From contig NZ_CP021978.1 of assembly GCF_004803895.1 (NCBI RefSeq), forward strand, positions 1,302,001 through 1,366,000: 64,000 nucleotides of DNA. Direction: 5' to 3'. The translations under genes and the position numbers were made by a program. The notes under the pieces are model-generated. The model made no database searches. It saw only the letters and a list, made by a program, of their open reading frames with translations, and was not told the origin of the DNA. Below, in pieces: positions 8,901 through 15,624 of the stretch. Each line of letters opens with the position of its first letter. Position 1 is the first letter of the stretch. Source of the stretch: Streptomyces hawaiiensis (lineage in GTDB: Bacteria > Actinomycetota > Actinomycetes > Streptomycetales > Streptomycetaceae).

Positions 8901-9487
8901 TCGCGGACGGGCAGCGCGACGCAGGCGCTCTGCTGGGAGCGCTCCGGGAAGTGCTCGGCGCCGTAGACGCGGATGAGCTGCCGCTCCGCCAGGGCCAGCC
9001 CGATGCCGTTGGTGCCGGCGACCTGCTCGGCGAACACGAACCCCGGGACGACCTGGATGGCCGGGAGGTTCCTGGCCATCGACGGGTCCCCGAAGCGGCG
9101 CAGCAGGACCGTCCCGTTCGCGTCGGCGACCGAGATGTTGACCTGGCTGCCGGCGAACGTGGCCTGCAACCGGTCGAGCACCGGCGCGGCCGCCCGGACG
9201 ATACGGCCGCCCGGGTCGAAGTCCTCCCGGTAGGGCAGGTCGAACGTGTCCGGCGACAGACCCAGGGAGCGGCAGCGCTGCCACGAGTTCAGGATGGACG
9301 TCCGCACACCCGTCTCGACCGGCTCGCCCTGCAGAAACAGCTCGCGCAGACTGGCGGGCCCCGTGCCGTCCGTCGCACGCCCCGCCGGCCTGGGTTCCTC
9401 GCCGGATCGAACCACGCTTCGCCTCACTTGCGCCCGCGACAATCCGCTGCTCGGAAGAGAATCTGGCATTGATGAGGATACGGGCAT
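5969..9487 (-). CDS. SpoIIE-type phosphatase with GAF domains and RsbW-like kinase domain
   Basis: Predicted cytosolic multidomain regulator of 1172 residues. The N-terminus carries a GAF region preceded by ILNSWQRCRSLGLSPD, as in AcoR-type sigma54 activators (about residues 60-250). A low-complexity linker follows at about 370-600. A second GAF precedes the PP2C/SpoIIE phosphatase domain, which has GDWYDVI, VGDVVGHG, ARAGHPPPAI and LVLYTDGLIEDR. The C-terminus is a HATPase domain with N-box ELITNAIRHG and G-box DEGGRGLFLVAQL. Proteins with SpoIIE plus an anti-sigma-like kinase act on anti-anti-sigma factors in partner-switching circuits; the partner is not encoded here. The linker contains repeated EPAPSDG units. 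The start is the first ATG with no clear ribosome-binding site; Met7 is an alternative. Confidence 0.9.
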   Translation of the reverse strand: MPVSSSMPDSLPSSGLSRAQVRRSVVRSGEEPRPAGRATDGTGPASLRELFLQGEPVETGVRTSILNSWQRCRSLGLSPDTFDLPYREDFDPGGRIVRAAAPVLDRLQATFAGSQVNISVADANGTVLLRRFGDPSMARNLPAIQVVPGFVFAEQVAGTNGIGLALAERQLIRVYGAEHFPERSQQSACVALPVRDPLSGRIEGVLCLGYPRGFERPALGVAIRRAAEGIERRLLGQSSARERALLRTYLATGAGTAGPHHGVALDVLANEFHPRDQAILREKAAELISGAQRGAADVTLPDGRRVTLVSHPVTSGSGVRGIAIEAVLPGSPAGAPLVIPHQMDELSGLTAPAVPLSAARPAIILPSGHLAAAPGPVVTTDGDGGTTRPGGTEGPGPPVEPGTTASAHTAPTLAGPTMADGARTAGQPTTADGHRSSTEPVTTDSHRGSAEPTPADSRGSTSEPAPSDGDRGLGEPGAAIGAGGDGGATGLDGADGRGVPAESGMTVSAGSGPTPAAPATADNDRTPAQSVTADGRRSTSEPAPSDGDGSTSEPAPSDGSPSLGEPGAGFAVGGGRGGRGGDEPGGVLAAGGGSGAAGEHSEAAFPARGLVMLGEPHVGAYALAARRRLELLSEASTRIGTTLDVRRTAEELAETAVPGLADFVTIDLPDAVLRGEESADPLADLRRTVVLGIHEGLPFTPPGKRVDFGPTTPQLRCLSRGEAVLEPDLKAAAGWLAQDPEHTARLLAHVHSLIAVPLLARGVVLGVACFYRAGGSFGDDDRSLAQELASRAALSIDNARRYTHERTMVLALQRRLLPHGLPDQDAVEVAHRYLPAESDVGGDWYDVIPLSGARVGLLVGDVVGHGMLSAATMGRLRTAARSFAELDFPPEEVLTHLDNLVGRLDREDPDGKGAGVIGATCLYAVYDPTSQRCLMARAGHPPPAIVHPDGTVTYPDLPAGPPLGLGGLPFDAVEVDLPAGSQLVLYTDGLIEDRHRDVDVVLEQLREALAHPERAPEETCQAVLDTVAPAHPHDDIALLVARVHAMDPRRIATWELSADPSLVGEVRASAMRWLSDRGLDETGFAAELILSELITNAIRHGAGPIRVRLLYGRTLICEVSDASNTAPHLRRAASTDEGGRGLFLVAQLSQSWGTRYLPEGKVIWAECGLDAA
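7811..8114. repeat. 34-bp direct repeats in SpoIIE phosphatase linker
   Basis: The sequence at 7811-7844 recurs exactly at 8081-8114, and a shorter, diverging copy starts near 7848. They encode EPAPSDG-type units in the linker of the SpoIIE phosphatase. Repeats are in frame, so copy-number change would alter linker length without breaking the gene. Confidence 0.8.
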
Positions 9488-9560
9488 TACGGGCAGGCGT
9501 CACGGCGCACCAGTGCCACACGGAACCGGCGCCCGGCAGGCCGGGGCGGCGGAACCGCAC

Positions 9561-9983
9561 TCACCCCAGGAAACTCAAGCGCACCTTCCGTTCCGGATTA
9601 TCCCTGTTGGTGTCCACCAGGCACACCGACTGCCAGGTGCCGAGTTCCAGCCGCCCACCCAGCACCGGCAGGGTCGCGTGGGGCGGGACGAGGGCGGGCA
9701 GGACGTGGTCGCGGCCGTGTCCGGGACTGCCGTGCCGGTGCTGCCAGCGGTCGTCGGCGGGCAGCAGGGTGTGCAGCGCGGCCAGGAGGTCGTCGTCGCT
9801 GCCGGCGCCGGTCTCCAGGACGGCGATGCCGGCCGTCGCGTGCGGCACGAAGACGTTGAGGAGACCGTCGCGGCCGGCCGCCGCCTCACGCAGGAAGGAC
9901 TCGCAGTCACCGGTGATGTCGAGGACCCTCTCCGCGGCACCGGTGCTGACGTTCAGGACTCGGGTGGTGAAGACATCTGACAT
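9561..9983 (-). CDS. YjbQ/UPF0047 family protein
   Basis: Small single-domain protein (140 residues) of the YjbQ family, sometimes annotated as secondary thiamine-phosphate synthase; its physiological role is not settled. Family motifs are present: FVPHATAGIAVLETGAGSDDD, a central HRHGSPGHGRDHVLPAL with clustered histidines, and LGTWQSVCLVDTNRDNPERKV near the end. I chose the ATG at 9981-9983 because family members start just before FTTRVLNVST; the longer open frame adds a non-conserved extension. It lies 73 bases upstream of the SpoIIE phosphatase gene on the same strand. Confidence 0.85.
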   Translation of the reverse strand: MSDVFTTRVLNVSTGAAERVLDITGDCESFLREAAAGRDGLLNVFVPHATAGIAVLETGAGSDDDLLAALHTLLPADDRWQHRHGSPGHGRDHVLPALVPPHATLPVLGGRLELGTWQSVCLVDTNRDNPERKVRLSFLG

Positions 9984-10074
9984 GCCCCCATCCTGACGCA
10001 CGCGCCGAGCTTCCCCGGGCTCCCCCGGGCCACCGGGCGGTGGCGATACGGACGTCCCACTGATCGAGACGCCG

Positions 10075-10111
10075 TTGACCGTGCGCATGCCAGCTGGCTA
10101 GGTTCTACGGC
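10075..10111 (+). promoter_or_regulatory. Promoter of the ssu leader peptide (leaderless)
   Basis: TTGACC at 10075-10080 and TAGGTT at 10099-10104 are separated by 18 bases, a good vegetative-type promoter for Streptomyces. The ATG of the leader peptide begins seven bases after the -10 box, so the transcript should start at or next to the start codon. Confidence 0.6.
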
Positions 10112-10195
10112 ATGTTGCGTTCAGCCCTGCTCACCACGCGCGGTCACATCGACCTGCTGCGGGTGGCCTCCGCCGCGTGTCGCCGCGGCTGCTGA
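10112..10195 (+). CDS. Cysteine-containing leader peptide upstream of sulfonate operon
   Basis: A 27-residue open frame too short for usual gene callers. It starts MLRSALLTTRGHIDLLRVAS and ends in a Cys/Arg-rich tail (ACRRGC) followed by TGA. Actinobacterial leader peptides with the core TRRxHIDLLRVASAxCR are known upstream of sulfur-uptake and cysteine genes, and mycobacterial Cys-rich upstream frames attenuate such operons. Here Cys codons are the third last-but-one cluster and the very last sense codon, so stalling at low cysteinyl-tRNA could affect the 164-base region before ssuC. The predicted transcript start coincides with the ATG, so translation would be leaderless. Function is inferred from context. 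Confidence 0.75.
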   Translation: MLRSALLTTRGHIDLLRVASAACRRGC

Positions 10196-10359
10196 CGCCC
10201 TCCTCTCCTCACCTCCCGGCTGCTTCGCCGACGTTCCGCCTGCCCGCTGATCACTCCTGATCCCGCCGGCCCGGCGGCGGCGAGGCACGCCTCCCAGGGC
10301 CTCACCCTCCCCCGGGCCCGCGCTCTCCCCAGCCCACGCTCTCCCCCTGTGGAGCCCTC
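10196..10359 (+). promoter_or_regulatory. Spacer between leader peptide and ssuC
   Basis: A C-rich, pyrimidine-biased 164-base segment with no convincing open frame. A short GC palindrome (GCCGGCCCGGC region, around 10266) could form a hairpin. A GGAG lies a few bases before the ssuC ATG. It is the natural site for any attenuation control by the leader peptide, but I cannot fold it reliably by eye. Confidence 0.4.
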
Positions 10360-11229
10360 ATGAGCATCAGCCATGCCCCGCCCGTGTCGGAAGAACCCGA
10401 TATTTCGCCTGTATCGGTTTATGATCTCGACCTCCAGCCCCTCGTCCCCACCTCCTCCCGCCGCACCCGCGTCCCGCGCTGGCTGCGCCGCACCACCGGC
10501 CCGGTGCTGCTACTGGCGTTGTGGCAACTCCTCAGTGGCACGGGCGCGTTGCCCCCGGACGTGCTCGCCTCGCCCGGCCGGATAGCCCGGGTCGCCGCAG
10601 ACATGCTGGCCGACGGCTCCCTTCCCGCGGCCATGGGCACCTCGCTCCAGCGGGTCGCCGGCGGGCTGCTGCTCGGTCTGGCCGTCGGCACCGGACTCGC
10701 CCTGGTCGCGGGCCTGTTCCGGATCGGCGAGGACCTCGTGGACGCGCCCGTGCAGATGCTGCGGACCGTGCCGTTCGTGGGACTCATCCCGCTGTTCATC
10801 ATCTGGTTCGGCATCGGCGAGGCCCCCAAGGTCGCCATCATCACCCTCGGCGTGACCTTCCCGCTCTACCTCAACGTCTACGCCGGAATCCGGGGCGTGG
10901 ACGCCCAGTTGATCGAGGCCGGGGAATCCCTCGGACTGTCGCGGTGGGGACTCGTGCGGCATGTCGTCCTCCCGGGCGCGCTGCCCAACGCCATGACCGG
11001 CCTGCGCTACTCACTCGGCATCGCCTGGCTCGCCCTGGTCTTCGCCGAGCAGGTCAACGCCGACTCCGGCATCGGCTTCCTCATGGTGCAGGCGCGGGAC
11101 TTCCTGCGGACCGACGTGATCGTGGTCTGCCTGGTCGTCTACGCCTTCCTCGGCCTGCTCGCCGACTTCATCGTCCGCTCTCTCGAAAAGGTGCTGCTGC
11201 AATGGCGACCGACGTTCACCGGCCGGTGA
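10360..11229 (+). CDS. ssuC: Sulfonate ABC transporter permease
   Basis: Membrane component (289 residues) of a nitrate/sulfonate/taurine-type importer. After a non-hydrophobic N-terminal 45 residues come about six transmembrane segments. The EAA loop EAGESLGLSRWGLVRHVVLPGALP that docks onto the ATPase is clear, as is the family stretch RTVPFVGLIPLFIIWFGIGE. The next gene starts inside its 3' end, so the operon is translationally coupled. Substrate class (alkanesulfonate) is inferred from family and from the sulfur-type leader peptide; nitrate or taurine cannot be excluded from this protein alone. Confidence 0.88.
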   Translation: MSISHAPPVSEEPDISPVSVYDLDLQPLVPTSSRRTRVPRWLRRTTGPVLLLALWQLLSGTGALPPDVLASPGRIARVAADMLADGSLPAAMGTSLQRVAGGLLLGLAVGTGLALVAGLFRIGEDLVDAPVQMLRTVPFVGLIPLFIIWFGIGEAPKVAIITLGVTFPLYLNVYAGIRGVDAQLIEAGESLGLSRWGLVRHVVLPGALPNAMTGLRYSLGIAWLALVFAEQVNADSGIGFLMVQARDFLRTDVIVVCLVVYAFLGLLADFIVRSLEKVLLQWRPTFTGR

Positions 11230-11942
11230 CCCCCCAGGCGGTCCACGTCGAGGGTCTCACCCGTTCCTTCGACGGCCGTGCCGTCATCGACGACCTGCGA
11301 CTGGACGTCCGGCCGGGCGAGTTCGTGGCCCTGCTCGGCCGCAGCGGCTGCGGCAAGTCGACGCTGCTGCGCATCCTCGCCGGGCTCGACCGCGACATCG
11401 AGGGAAGCGTCCTGGTGCCGCGCCGCAAGGCCGTCGCCTTCCAGGCACCGCGGCTGATGCCGTGGAAGAAGGTGTGGCGCAACGTGCTGCTCGGTCTGCC
11501 CGGCACGCCCGGGCGCGCCGTCGCCGAGCAGGCCCTCGACGAGGTCGGCCTCGGCCACCGCACGGACGCCTGGCCCAAAACCCTCTCCGGGGGCGAGGCC
11601 CAACGCGCCTCTCTCGCCAGGGCGTTGGTGCGCGAGCCCGATCTGCTGCTGCTCGACGAACCGTTCGGCGCACTCGACGCGCTCACCCGCATCAAGGCCC
11701 AGCGGCTCGTGGGTGAGCTGTGGCAGCGCCGCGGCTGCGCGGTGCTCCTCGTCACCCATGACGTCGAGGAGGCCGTGCTGCTCGCCGACCGCGTCCTGGT
11801 GATGGACCGCGGGGTCATCGCCCACGAGCAGCACATCGGCCTCGAACGTCCCCGCGACATCACCGACCCGCGCTTCGCCGCCCTGCGCGCCGGCCTCCTC
11901 GAACGCCTCGGCGTCGAGGCGACGGCCGCCGAAGCCGCCTGA
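11202..11942 (+). CDS. ssuB: Sulfonate ABC transporter ATP-binding protein
   Basis: ATPase of the importer (246 residues), with one ABC domain: Walker A GRSGCGKST, signature LSGGEAQRASLARAL, Walker B LLLLDEPFGALDALT and switch His in VLLVTHDVEEAV. The Q-loop reads VAFQAPRLMPWKKVWRNV, as in SsuB/TauB/NrtD proteins. The ATG at 11202-11204 lies 28 bases before the ssuC stop, giving a long overlap that supports co-translation. The C-terminal tail carries family-like RDITDPRFAALRAGLLERL. Confidence 0.9.
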   Translation: MATDVHRPVTPQAVHVEGLTRSFDGRAVIDDLRLDVRPGEFVALLGRSGCGKSTLLRILAGLDRDIEGSVLVPRRKAVAFQAPRLMPWKKVWRNVLLGLPGTPGRAVAEQALDEVGLGHRTDAWPKTLSGGEAQRASLARALVREPDLLLLDEPFGALDALTRIKAQRLVGELWQRRGCAVLLVTHDVEEAVLLADRVLVMDRGVIAHEQHIGLERPRDITDPRFAALRAGLLERLGVEATAAEAA

Positions 11943-11997
11943 ACCTCCCCGCGTACCGCCCGTACACCCCCGTACGGCCCACACGAACGGAACCGCC

Positions 11998-13029
11998 ATG
12001 CGACGACGACGCCTCACCCCCGCCGCCCTGCTCCTCCCCCTCGCCCTCCTGCTCACCGCCTGCGGCGGCAACTCGGCAGCCGGTACGTCGGACGGCGGCA
12101 CCGACGGGCACGGCTCGGTCACTCTCCATGTCGGTGACCAGAAAGGCGGTTCGGAGGCCATCCTGCGGGCCGCCGGGGAGCTGAAGGATCTCGACTACAC
12201 GATCAAGTGGTCGACGTTCACCTCCGGCCCGCCGCTGCTGGAGGCCATCAACGCCGGGGCCGTCGACACCGGAGGGGTGGGCAACACCCCACCGGTCTTC
12301 GCGGCCGGCGCGGGTTCGAAGATCAAGGTCGTGGCCGCCTGGCACGGCACGTCCAGGGGCGACACCATCCTCGTCCCGAAGGACTCGCCCCTGAAGAGCC
12401 CCGAGCGGCTCAAGGGCCGTTCGGTCGCCGTCGCCCAGGGTTCCTCCGCGCACTTCCAGCTGGTCGCGTCCCTGAAGAAGGCCGGACTGAAGCTGAGCGA
12501 CGTCAAGGTCAAGTACCTCCAGCCGGCCGACGCCCTCGCCGCGTTCACGTCCGGCAAGGTCGACGCGTGGGCGGTCTGGGACCCGTACACCTCGCAGATC
12601 CTGCAGGCACGGCAAGGGCGGGTGCTGACCGACGGCGACGGCGTGACCAACGGCCACACCTTCCAGGTCGCGGCCCCGGCCGCCCTGAAGGACAAGAAGA
12701 AGGCCGCGGCCCTCAAGGACTACCTGGAGCGGCTGCGGCGCGCCTACACCTGGGTGTACGACCACGAGGAGGAGTGGGCGAAGGTCTGGGCGCAGGACAC
12801 CGGGCTTCCCGAGGAGGTGGCGCTGGCCGCGGTGAAGCGCACCTACACGACCCGGATCGCGGTCGCCGTCGACAAGCCGCTGATCGCCTCCGAGCAGGAG
12901 ATCGCCGACACCTTCACGGCGTTGAAGCTCATCCCGCGGAAGGTGGACTTCGCCGAGTTCACGGACACACGCTTCAACGGCGATCTGCCGCCGTCGACGA
13001 CACAGGCGCGCCCTTCCACTGGTTCGTGA
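11998..13029 (+). CDS. ssuA: Sulfonate ABC transporter substrate-binding lipoprotein
   Basis: Extracytoplasmic binding protein (343 residues) for aliphatic sulfonates. The signal peptide ends in lipobox LTAC followed by GGNSA. The mature part resembles SsuA: GDQKGGSEAILRAAGELKD, WSTFTSGPPLLEAINAGAVD, GGVGNTPPVFAAGAGSKIKVV and VDAWAVWDPYTSQILQ. These motifs discriminate SsuA-like proteins from nitrate and thiamine-precursor binders fairly well. It is the last gene of the operon and is followed by a strong hairpin at 13044. Confidence 0.9.
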   Translation: MRRRRLTPAALLLPLALLLTACGGNSAAGTSDGGTDGHGSVTLHVGDQKGGSEAILRAAGELKDLDYTIKWSTFTSGPPLLEAINAGAVDTGGVGNTPPVFAAGAGSKIKVVAAWHGTSRGDTILVPKDSPLKSPERLKGRSVAVAQGSSAHFQLVASLKKAGLKLSDVKVKYLQPADALAAFTSGKVDAWAVWDPYTSQILQARQGRVLTDGDGVTNGHTFQVAAPAALKDKKKAAALKDYLERLRRAYTWVYDHEEEWAKVWAQDTGLPEEVALAAVKRTYTTRIAVAVDKPLIASEQEIADTFTALKLIPRKVDFAEFTDTRFNGDLPPSTTQARPSTGS

Positions 13030-13043
13030 GGCGGCCGTGGGGT

Positions 13044-13063
13044 CCCCCGCCGCCGGGCGGGGG
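13044..13063 (+). terminator. Hairpin after ssuA
   Basis: Perfect 8-bp GC stem CCCCCGCC / GGCGGGGG with a four-base loop, 15 bases after the ssuA stop. There is no U-tract, as is common in Streptomyces. It also sits at the broken 3' end of the pseudogene on the other strand. Confidence 0.6.
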
Positions 13064-13069
13064 GCCCGC

Positions 13070-13472
13070 GCGTCACGGCCTCGACGAGTTCGAACAGCGC
13101 GGTGGCCGTGAAGGTCTTGGTCTCGCTGCCGATCCGGACGGAGGAGTCGGCGGTCATCGGCAGACGGGTGACGGTGTCGGCCACTCGGGTGGCGCGGACG
13201 TAGCTCCCCTTGCCCTGCATCCACAGACCGACGACGACAACGGGGATGCCGGCCTGCTCGCGGACCTCCGCGATGGCCCGGTCGAGCCGCTCGGTGATCT
13301 CGGGGCCGAGGCCGTGCCGCGGGACGTCGTCGTGGCCGGGCGGGCGGACGTCGTCGTGGCCGTACCGGGCGGGGGTGGGGGCGGCCGTGGCGGGCAACGT
13401 CGCCATGGGGGCCAGTACGGACGCCACGAGCAGTGCCGCGGCGAGCAGACGGCGGGAGGGAGTACGTCGCAT
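13070..13472 (-). pseudogene. Truncated secreted serine hydrolase (beta-lactamase/DD-peptidase family)
   Basis: On the reverse strand an ATG at 13470-13472 opens a signal peptide (LLAAALLVASVLAPM, cleavage near ATAAP) and the N-terminal part of a serine beta-lactamase / D-Ala-D-Ala carboxypeptidase fold. It includes VREQAGIPVVVVGLWMQGKG and the catalytic Ser-x-x-Lys motif in SSVRIGSETKTFTATALFELVE. Homology stops right after that helix near 13080; the open frame then runs antisense through ssuA without the YxN or HxG motifs. About two thirds of the enzyme is missing, so it is inactive. The exact break point is judged by eye. A short internal duplication gives GHDDVRPPGHDDV. Confidence 0.75.
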
Positions 13473-13634
13473 GAGGGGGCGCCTCTTCCGGAAGATGGCG
13501 GGTCGGGAATTCATCACCAGGCGGCCCCCGGCCGGGGCCTTCCTGCGGTCCGCCGGCCGGAGGAGTCCATTCGTTCGGAGCCGCAGGGCCGCCCCGCCGG
13601 GAAGATCCCCGACCCCGTCCCCGTTAGTAGAAGC

Positions 13635-14711
13635 GTGAACAACACGCGCGAGGTCGAGGCAGTGGTCATCGGTGCTGGTCAGGCCGGTCTGGCAGGCGCC
13701 TATCACCTGCGGCGATCCGGTTTCGAGGCGGACCGCGACTTCGTCGTGCTGGACCACTCCCCCGGCCCCGGCGGCGCCTGGCAGTTCCGGTGGCCGTCCC
13801 TGACCTACGGCAAGGTGCACGGGATGCACGCCCTGCCGGGCATGGAGCTCACGGACGCGGATCCGGCGCGGCCGTCCGCCGAGGTGATCGGCGAGTACTT
13901 CGACCGTTACGAGCGGACCTTCGACCTGCGGGTCAGGCGCCCGGTGGACGTACGGGCCGTGCGCGAGGGGCCCGGCGGGCGGCTGCTCGTGGAAACCTCG
14001 GACGGCGACTGGTCGGCGCGGGCGCTGATCAACGCGACCGGCACCTGGGACCGGCCGTTCTGGCCGCGCTATCCGGGCCAGGAGACCTTCCGGGGGCGGC
14101 AGTTGCACACCGCGCAGTACCCCGGGCCCGAGGAGTTCGCCGGGCAGCGGGTCGTGGTGGTGGGCGGCGGCGCCTCAGGCACCCAGCACCTGCTGGAGAT
14201 CGCCTCGTACGCGGCGGCCACCACCTGGGTGACGCGGCGCCCGCCCGTCTTCCGTGAGGGGCCCTTCGACGAGGACGCGGGGCGCGCGGCGGTCGCGCTC
14301 GTCGAGGAACGGGTACGGCAGGGACTGCCGCCCCGCAGCGTTGTCTCGGTCACCGGGCTGCCGCTCAACGACGCGATCCGGCAGGGCATCGAGGACGGTG
14401 TGCTCGACCGGCAGCCGATGTTCGACCGCATCTCGCCGACCGGGGTGGACTGGACCGACGGCCGTCATGCCGACGCCGATGTCATCCTCTGGGCCACCGG
14501 TTTCCGCCCCGTCATCGACCACCTCGCCCCGCTCCGGCTGCGCGCCCCCGGCGGCGGCATCCGCATGGAAGGCACCCACGCGGCCGCGGACCCCCGCGTC
14601 CATCTGGTCGGCTACGGGCCGTCGGCCAGCACCATCGGAGCGAACCGGGCCGGTCGCGCGGCCGTACGGGACATCAGGCGGCTGCTGGAGCGGGAGCCGG
14701 TCGCGGCGTGA
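13635..14711 (+). CDS. Flavin-containing monooxygenase-like NAD(P)/FAD oxidoreductase
   Basis: Predicted 358-residue flavoprotein of the CzcO/FMO-like group. FAD motif VVIGAGQAGLAGAYHL is at the N-terminus, and NADPH motif VVVVGGGASGTQHLLEIA in the middle. An ATGFRPVIDHLAPL motif, typical of FMO/N-hydroxylating enzymes, lies near the C-terminus. The GTG start at 13635 lacks a strong ribosome-binding site; AGTAGAAGC precedes it. It faces away from the pseudogene and converges on mltG. The neighbouring sulfonate importer suggests, without proving, a role in oxidising an organic sulfur compound. Confidence 0.82.
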   Translation: MNNTREVEAVVIGAGQAGLAGAYHLRRSGFEADRDFVVLDHSPGPGGAWQFRWPSLTYGKVHGMHALPGMELTDADPARPSAEVIGEYFDRYERTFDLRVRRPVDVRAVREGPGGRLLVETSDGDWSARALINATGTWDRPFWPRYPGQETFRGRQLHTAQYPGPEEFAGQRVVVVGGGASGTQHLLEIASYAAATTWVTRRPPVFREGPFDEDAGRAAVALVEERVRQGLPPRSVVSVTGLPLNDAIRQGIEDGVLDRQPMFDRISPTGVDWTDGRHADADVILWATGFRPVIDHLAPLRLRAPGGGIRMEGTHAAADPRVHLVGYGPSASTIGANRAGRAAVRDIRRLLEREPVAA

Positions 14712-14718
14712 GACGGGA

Positions 14719-14737
14719 CCGGGCCCGCCGGGCCCTC
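14719..14737. terminator. Hairpin between convergent genes
   Basis: GGGCCC (14721-14726), a three-base loop and GGGCCC (14730-14735) form a compact hairpin between the convergent monooxygenase and mltG-like genes; possible bidirectional terminator. Confidence 0.45.
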
Positions 14738-15581
14738 ACCCGGCCGCCTGCGCCCCGCTCTTCTTCTTCTGCGCGTTGTACTCCGCGACATTGCGCTGGT
14801 GTTCCTGGTAGTCCGCGGTGAAGCGGGTGTCGCCCGGGCGGACCGTGACGAAGTACAGCCAGTCGCCCGGGGGCGGGTTGACGGCCGCGCGCATCGCCTC
14901 CTCGCCGGGGTTGTCGATGGGCGTGGGCGGCAGGCCCATGCGCTGGTACGAGTTGTAGGGGCTGTCGATGCGGGTGTCGCTCTCCGTCGTGCGGAGGGTG
15001 GAGCGATTGAGGGCGTAGTTGAGGGTGGAGTCCATCTGCAGCGGCATCCCGCGCTCGAGGCGGTTGAAGATGACCCGGGCCACCTTGCCCATGTCGGCCC
15101 TGGTGGCCGCCTCCGCCTGGACGATGCTCGCGATGGTGACGGCCTGGTACACGTTCATGGCGTTGCGCTGCGCCCCGGCCGCGATGGGCGCGCCGTTGAA
15201 CTTGTCGTTGGCGGTGTCGACCATCAGCGCGAGGAGCTTGTCCGGCGTGCCCTTCTCCTGAAGCGGATAGGTGGCCGGGAAGAGGTAGCCCTCCGGGTTG
15301 CCCTCGGCCTCGTTCGGCAGTTTCAGCACGGCCTTGTCCAGGGACTTCTTCGTACTGCCGGCGGGCAGGGCGAGGGCCTTGTCGACGGCCGCGTAGACCT
15401 GGCTCGCGCGCCAGCCCTCCGGGACGGCCAGGGTCGTGGGCCGGCTGTCCTTCTCGGTGCCCAGGGTCAGCAGCGGCACCGCCACGGCGGTACCGACCAC
15501 GACGGCTCCGGTCGCGACGAGGGCGATGCGGCCCCGGCGCGTCAGTTGAATCGTGCTCCGTGGCGGAGTGTTCTTCTGCAT
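14736..15581 (-). CDS. mltG: MltG-like endolytic transglycosylase
   Basis: Membrane-anchored YceG/MltG family protein (281 residues) predicted to cleave nascent peptidoglycan strands. There is an N-terminal membrane anchor (ALVATGAVVVGTAVAVPLL) after a basic stretch. The catalytic region has VTIASIVQAEAATRADMGKVARVIFNRLERGMPLQMDSTLNYAL, read in pieces, and the end has PTPIDNPGEEAMRAAVNPPPGDWLYFV, both strongly family-specific. E. coli MltG has EKE where this protein has QAE; the second Glu is kept. It is shorter than E. coli MltG (about 340), and Streptomyces genomes usually encode a larger MltG elsewhere, so this may be a paralogue. Confidence 0.88.
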   Translation of the reverse strand: MQKNTPPRSTIQLTRRGRIALVATGAVVVGTAVAVPLLTLGTEKDSRPTTLAVPEGWRASQVYAAVDKALALPAGSTKKSLDKAVLKLPNEAEGNPEGYLFPATYPLQEKGTPDKLLALMVDTANDKFNGAPIAAGAQRNAMNVYQAVTIASIVQAEAATRADMGKVARVIFNRLERGMPLQMDSTLNYALNRSTLRTTESDTRIDSPYNSYQRMGLPPTPIDNPGEEAMRAAVNPPPGDWLYFVTVRPGDTRFTADYQEHQRNVAEYNAQKKKSGAQAAG

Positions 15582-15624
15582 GCGGGCACGGTAACCCGCA
15601 TATCGTCACAAACCCGGCATATTT

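Noticed and set aside
15100..15130. Loss of the catalytic Glu in MltG (QAE for EKE).
   Set aside because: The second Glu of the motif is kept and QAE seems common in actinobacterial members, so no loss of activity is claimed.
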